From DASTYK01 sp964384585 (lineage in GTDB: Bacteria; Gemmatimonadota; Gemmatimonadetes; Longimicrobiales; RSA9): DNA of 7,691 nt. Shown piece by piece: positions 5,070 through 7,691 of the stretch (position 1 is the first letter of the stretch; every line of letters starts with the position of its first letter). The DNA is taken from NCBI GenBank assembly GCA_964384585.1, contig CAYLME010000158.1, forward strand, positions 1 to 7,691, in the 5' to 3' direction. A program made the position numbers and the translations under genes. A model generated the notes under the pieces. It was not told where the DNA came from. It saw nothing but the letters and a program-made list of their open reading frames with translations, and ran no database searches.

Positions 5070-7025
5070 ATGACACAGATCGCTTTCAACGGAGTGGGGA
5101 TCGACCTCGGCGGCGTCATGCTGCTCGACGATGTGACCTTCACGATCGCGCGCGGCGAGCGCTGGGGTGTGCTCGGGCGCAACGGCAGCGGCAAGACGAC
5201 GTTGTTCAACCTGGCCGCCGGCCGCATCGCGCCGACGCGCGGCAGCATCTACCGTGAGGGGGGACTGCGCCTCACACTGCTCGACCAGCACCGGGAGTTC
5301 GGCGAAGACACGACGCTCTGGGAGGCAGCCGCGACGCCGTTCGCCGCCTTGCGTGCACTCGAGCATTCCCTCGCCGAGCAGGCGCATGACCTGGCCGATG
5401 GCGGCGATGCGGCGCTCGAGCGATACGGCCGCGACCTCGAGCGCTTCGAGCGCGAAGGCGGCTACACCTACGCTGCGCGCGTGGACGCGATCCTGGACGG
5501 GCTGGGCTTTGATCACCAGGCGGCGCGGCATCGGCAGGTCCGCGAGCTGAGCGGCGGCGAGCGCGGACGACTGGCACTCGCGCAGCAGCTGGCCGCGCCC
5601 GCGGACGTCCTGCTGCTGGACGAGCCGACCAACCACCTCGACCTCGATACGACGCGCTGGCTCGAGCGCTACCTGCGCGACCTGGCCAGCACTGTGGTCG
5701 TGGTCAGCCACGACCGTGCGTTCCTGGATGCAGTAGTCGATCACATCCTGCACGTCGAACATCATACGGCAACGCCGTACAGCGGCGGCTATCGTGCATT
5801 CGTCGAGCAACGTACGCAGCGGCGGCTCGCGCAGCAGCGCGCGTTCGAGATCCAGCAGAAGAACATCGCGGCCGAAGAGGACTACATCCGCCGCAACATC
5901 GCCGGGCAGAACAGCCGGCAGGCAAAGGGACGCCGGACGCGACTCGCGCGCCTGCCGCGCTTGAGCCCGCCGCCGGGCGAGGCCGGTGCAATGGCACTGC
6001 GGCTGGAGCCGTCGAGCCGCGGCGGCGACCAGGTGCTGGTCGCGGAGAATGCGCGCCTCGAGATTGGCGGCCGCACGCTGCTCGATCGTTTCACTGCACG
6101 TGTCACGCGTGGCGAGGTGATCGGTCTGATCGGAGCGAACGGTGCCGGCAAATCCACGCTCGTGCGCGCGATCATCGGTGAGCGCACGCTCGACGGCGGC
6201 AGCATCAGGGTGGGCGAGTCGATCGACGTCGCATACTACCGGCAGGACATGTCGCAGGTACCGCCCGAACGCACGCTCTTCTCGATCATCCATGACCTGC
6301 GCCCGCTCTGGAACCGCGGCCAGGTGCAGGGCCACCTGGGCCGCTTCGACTTCTCGGGTGACAGCGTCCAGCGAACGGCCGGTTCGCTGTCGGGTGGTGA
6401 GCAGGCGCGTGTTGCGCTCGCGATCCTGATGCTGACGCGCGCGAACTTCCTGATTCTGGACGAGCCGACGAACCACCTGGACGTCGAATCGATCGAGGCG
6501 CTGGAGGATGCCCTGCGCGAATTCGACGGCACGCTGCTGCTGGTCAGCCACGACCGCGCGCTGCTCGATGAGCTCGTGGATCGTGTCTGGTACCTGGACG
6601 ACGGCAGAATCAAGGACTATCCGGGAACGTTCGCAGAATGGCAGGCGCAGCACGAAGAGGAGCTTGCTGCCGGCGCGGCCTCGCGCCAGCAGCGCGTCCA
6701 GCAGGAGCGCGCGGACCAGCGCAACGCGGCACAACGACGCGCTGCGTCGCAGAAGAGCGCGCGGCCCAACCTGCGCTCCCTGCGCGCCGACGCGGAAGCA
6801 GCCGAGCTGGCCGTGCACGCGATCGAGGCGCGGCTCGCCGAGTTGCGCGAGGCGCTCGCGGATCCTTCGTTGTACACGAACGAAGCCGGCGTGAGCGAGT
6901 CACGCCGGCTGGACGCAGAGCGACAGCAGGCCGAGAAGGAACTGGAGGCCGCGTTCGCGCAATGGGCCGAGGCCGGCGATGCACTGGCCGAGGCGGAAGC
7001 AGCGATCGCCGGCTACAGCGGCTAG
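5070..7025 (+). CDS. ABC-F family ATPase (Uup-like, with C-terminal coiled coil)
   Basis: A 651-residue protein with two ABC ATPase domains and no membrane segments, the ABC-F arrangement. Domain 1: Walker A GRNGSGKTT (36-44), signature LSGGE (160-164), Walker B with DEPTNHLD (184-191), switch H214. Linker about 240-320, rich in Arg/Gln, carrying the YIRRNIAGQNSRQAKGRR stretch (272-289) typical of the tRNA-contacting interdomain arm. Domain 2: GANGAGKST (355-363), LSGGE (440-444), DEPTNHLD (464-471), H494. The tail from about 535 is charged and coiled-coil-like, as in Uup. ABC-F proteins bind the ribosomal E site and act on stalled translation, or displace antibiotics in resistance-type members. 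Which applies here is not decidable by eye. The frame is open upstream of 5070, but GAGG 5 bases before this ATG and the usual N-terminus support this start. It lies 7 bases after the MFS stop. Its TAG lies inside the palindrome at 7022-7045. Confidence 0.93.
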   Translation: MTQIAFNGVGIDLGGVMLLDDVTFTIARGERWGVLGRNGSGKTTLFNLAAGRIAPTRGSIYREGGLRLTLLDQHREFGEDTTLWEAAATPFAALRALEHSLAEQAHDLADGGDAALERYGRDLERFEREGGYTYAARVDAILDGLGFDHQAARHRQVRELSGGERGRLALAQQLAAPADVLLLDEPTNHLDLDTTRWLERYLRDLASTVVVVSHDRAFLDAVVDHILHVEHHTATPYSGGYRAFVEQRTQRRLAQQRAFEIQQKNIAAEEDYIRRNIAGQNSRQAKGRRTRLARLPRLSPPPGEAGAMALRLEPSSRGGDQVLVAENARLEIGGRTLLDRFTARVTRGEVIGLIGANGAGKSTLVRAIIGERTLDGGSIRVGESIDVAYYRQDMSQVPPERTLFSIIHDLRPLWNRGQVQGHLGRFDFSGDSVQRTAGSLSGGEQARVALAILMLTRANFLILDEPTNHLDVESIEALEDALREFDGTLLLVSHDRALLDELVDRVWYLDDGRIKDYPGTFAEWQAQHEEELAAGAASRQQRVQQERADQRNAAQRRAASQKSARPNLRSLRADAEAAELAVHAIEARLAELREALADPSLYTNEAGVSESRRLDAERQQAEKELEAAFAQWAEAGDALAEAEAAIAGYSG

Positions 7026-7045
7026 TGTCCTGCGCAGGACACTAG
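7022..7045. terminator. 24-base perfect palindrome spanning both convergent stop codons; probable bidirectional stem-loop
   Basis: CTAGTGTCCTGC is followed directly by its exact reverse complement, giving a self-complementary 24-mer. As RNA from either strand it folds to at least a 10-bp stem with a GCGC loop. Beyond the perfect part, a G·T wobble and two further pairs (7019-7021 with 7046-7048) could extend the stem. The TAG of the ABC-F gene (7023-7025) and the TAG of the facing permease (minus strand, 7044-7042) lie at its two ends. There is no T-run on either side, so it is not a canonical intrinsic terminator. The terminator role is inferred from its position between converging genes. 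Confidence 0.6.
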
Positions 7046-7691
7046 TCGCTCTTCAGCACACGGGCCGGGTCGACGCGTGTGGCGCGCCGCGCGGGAACCA
7101 GACATGCGACAATGGCCACCATGCCGAGCAGCGCGGGCGCTGTCAGGAACGCGACGGTGTCGGTCGGGCTCACGTCATAAAGGAGTGAGCGGAGCAGCCG
7201 TGTCAGCGCTGCGGCGCCGATGATGCCCAGCAACAGGCCGACCGCGGCGACTGCCAGGCCCTGACGCAGCACCATCGCGAGGACGCTCGATGGATACGCG
7301 CCGAGCGCCATCCGGATTCCGAACTCCTGCCGTCGCTCCTCCACGGAATAGGCCATCACGCCATAGGTACCGATCGCTGCGAGTGCGAGTGCAACCGCGG
7401 CGAAGACGCCCAGCAGGAGTGTGAGGAACCGGGGCTGCGCCATGGAAGCGTGCAGCACGTCGTTCATGGGCGCCAGGTTCGCAACGGGCAGTGTCGGATC
7501 CACCGCCCGCACGGTATTGCGCACGTCGGCCGCGAGGTCGAGAGGATTGCGCGTGGTGCGCAGCACCACGTTCATGGTGCGAGGGGCGAAGCCGAACGAC
7601 GTCGCACCCTGCGGATAGAAGAAATACAGCTCGGTGCCGGTTTCCTCCGCGATACCGCCCTGCTTAACATCGCGGGCGACACCGACGATTG
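7042..7691 (-). CDS. MacB/FtsX-type permease, ADOP-like, C-terminal part (cut by right window edge)
   Basis: The frame is open from the right edge (first full codon at 7689-7687) to TAG at 7044-7042, about 215 residues. The visible part begins IVGVARDVKQGGIAEETG, the end of a periplasmic MacB-like core domain. An ATG at 7575 is internal, not the start. After MAQPRFLTLLLGVFA comes a C-terminal FtsX domain with three further hydrophobic segments: LLLGVFAAVALALAAIGTYG, then, after ERRQEFGIRMALGA, AVAAVGLLLGIIGAAALT, then LLGMVAIVACLVPARRA, ending in RVDPARVLKSD. This matches the large orphan permeases ('ADOP') common in Acidobacteria and Gemmatimonadota, which carry two FtsX units and often lack an adjacent ATPase. 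The exported substrate is unknown. Whether an N-terminal unit or a partner ATPase exists cannot be seen. It converges on the ABC-F gene. Confidence 0.9.
   Translation of the reverse strand, partial: IVGVARDVKQGGIAEETGTELYFFYPQGATSFGFAPRTMNVVLRTTRNPLDLAADVRNTVRAVDPTLPVANLAPMNDVLHASMAQPRFLTLLLGVFAAVALALAAIGTYGVMAYSVEERRQEFGIRMALGAYPSSVLAMVLRQGLAVAAVGLLLGIIGAAALTRLLRSLLYDVSPTDTVAFLTAPALLGMVAIVACLVPARRATRVDPARVLKSD

Noticed and set aside
4704..6818. A 704-codon minus-strand open frame antisense to the MFS and ABC-F genes
   Set aside because: It is a by-product of high third-position GC in the plus-strand genes. The translation is Arg/Ala/Gln-rich with no recognisable motif, while the opposite strand has clear Walker and MFS motifs.
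7042..7575. Permease as a complete 177-residue protein starting at 7575
   Set aside because: The frame stays open to the right edge, and the upstream codons encode a MacB-like segment (IVGVARDVKQGG) that belongs to the same protein.

Overview
The window is GC-rich DNA (roughly two thirds G+C by eye), tightly packed, with intact housekeeping-type genes and no tRNA, rRNA, CRISPR, insertion sequence or phage gene that I can see. The gene set points to a diderm bacterium: an LpxH-type lipid A phosphoesterase, a DUF5683 protein with a signal peptide, a MacB/FtsX-type permease of the 'ADOP' kind, and a eukaryotic-type deoxyribose-phosphate aldolase. This mix fits Gemmatimonadota or a related lineage such as Acidobacteriota. 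That placement is an inference from gene content, not a measured phylogeny.

Layout, left to right. (1) Bases 1-135, minus strand: the N-terminal 45 codons of deoC, running off the left edge. (2) Bases 240-968, plus strand: an LpxH-like metallophosphoesterase, divergent from deoC across a 104-base gap. (3) Bases 979-3463, minus strand: a three-gene unit transcribed as lipid kinase (diacylglycerol/sphingosine kinase family) -> DUF5683 protein -> murI glutamate racemase. Each junction is a 4-base ATGA stop/start overlap, so translation is probably coupled. It converges on lpxH with only 10 bases between stop codons. (4) Bases 3584-7025, plus strand: a two-gene unit of a 14-TM DHA2-type MFS exporter followed 7 bases later by an ABC-F ATPase. 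It diverges from the lipid-kinase operon across a 120-base gap. (5) Bases 7042-7691, minus strand: the C-terminal part of an ADOP/MacB-like permease, running off the right edge and converging on the ABC-F gene.

Functional reading. Genes 2-3 form a cell-envelope neighbourhood (lipid A, phospholipid turnover, D-glutamate for peptidoglycan, and an uncharacterised envelope protein). Genes in block 4 pair a drug-type exporter with a ribosome-associated ABC-F ATPase, which is suggestive of a translation-stress or antibiotic-tolerance unit but is not proof of one.

I see no clear new biological system. The most distinctive sequence signal is a 24-base perfect palindrome at 7022-7045 that contains the TAG stop codons of both convergent genes. 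The second is a pair of overlapping, mutually exclusive small hairpins just upstream of the strong ribosome binding site of the exporter gene.
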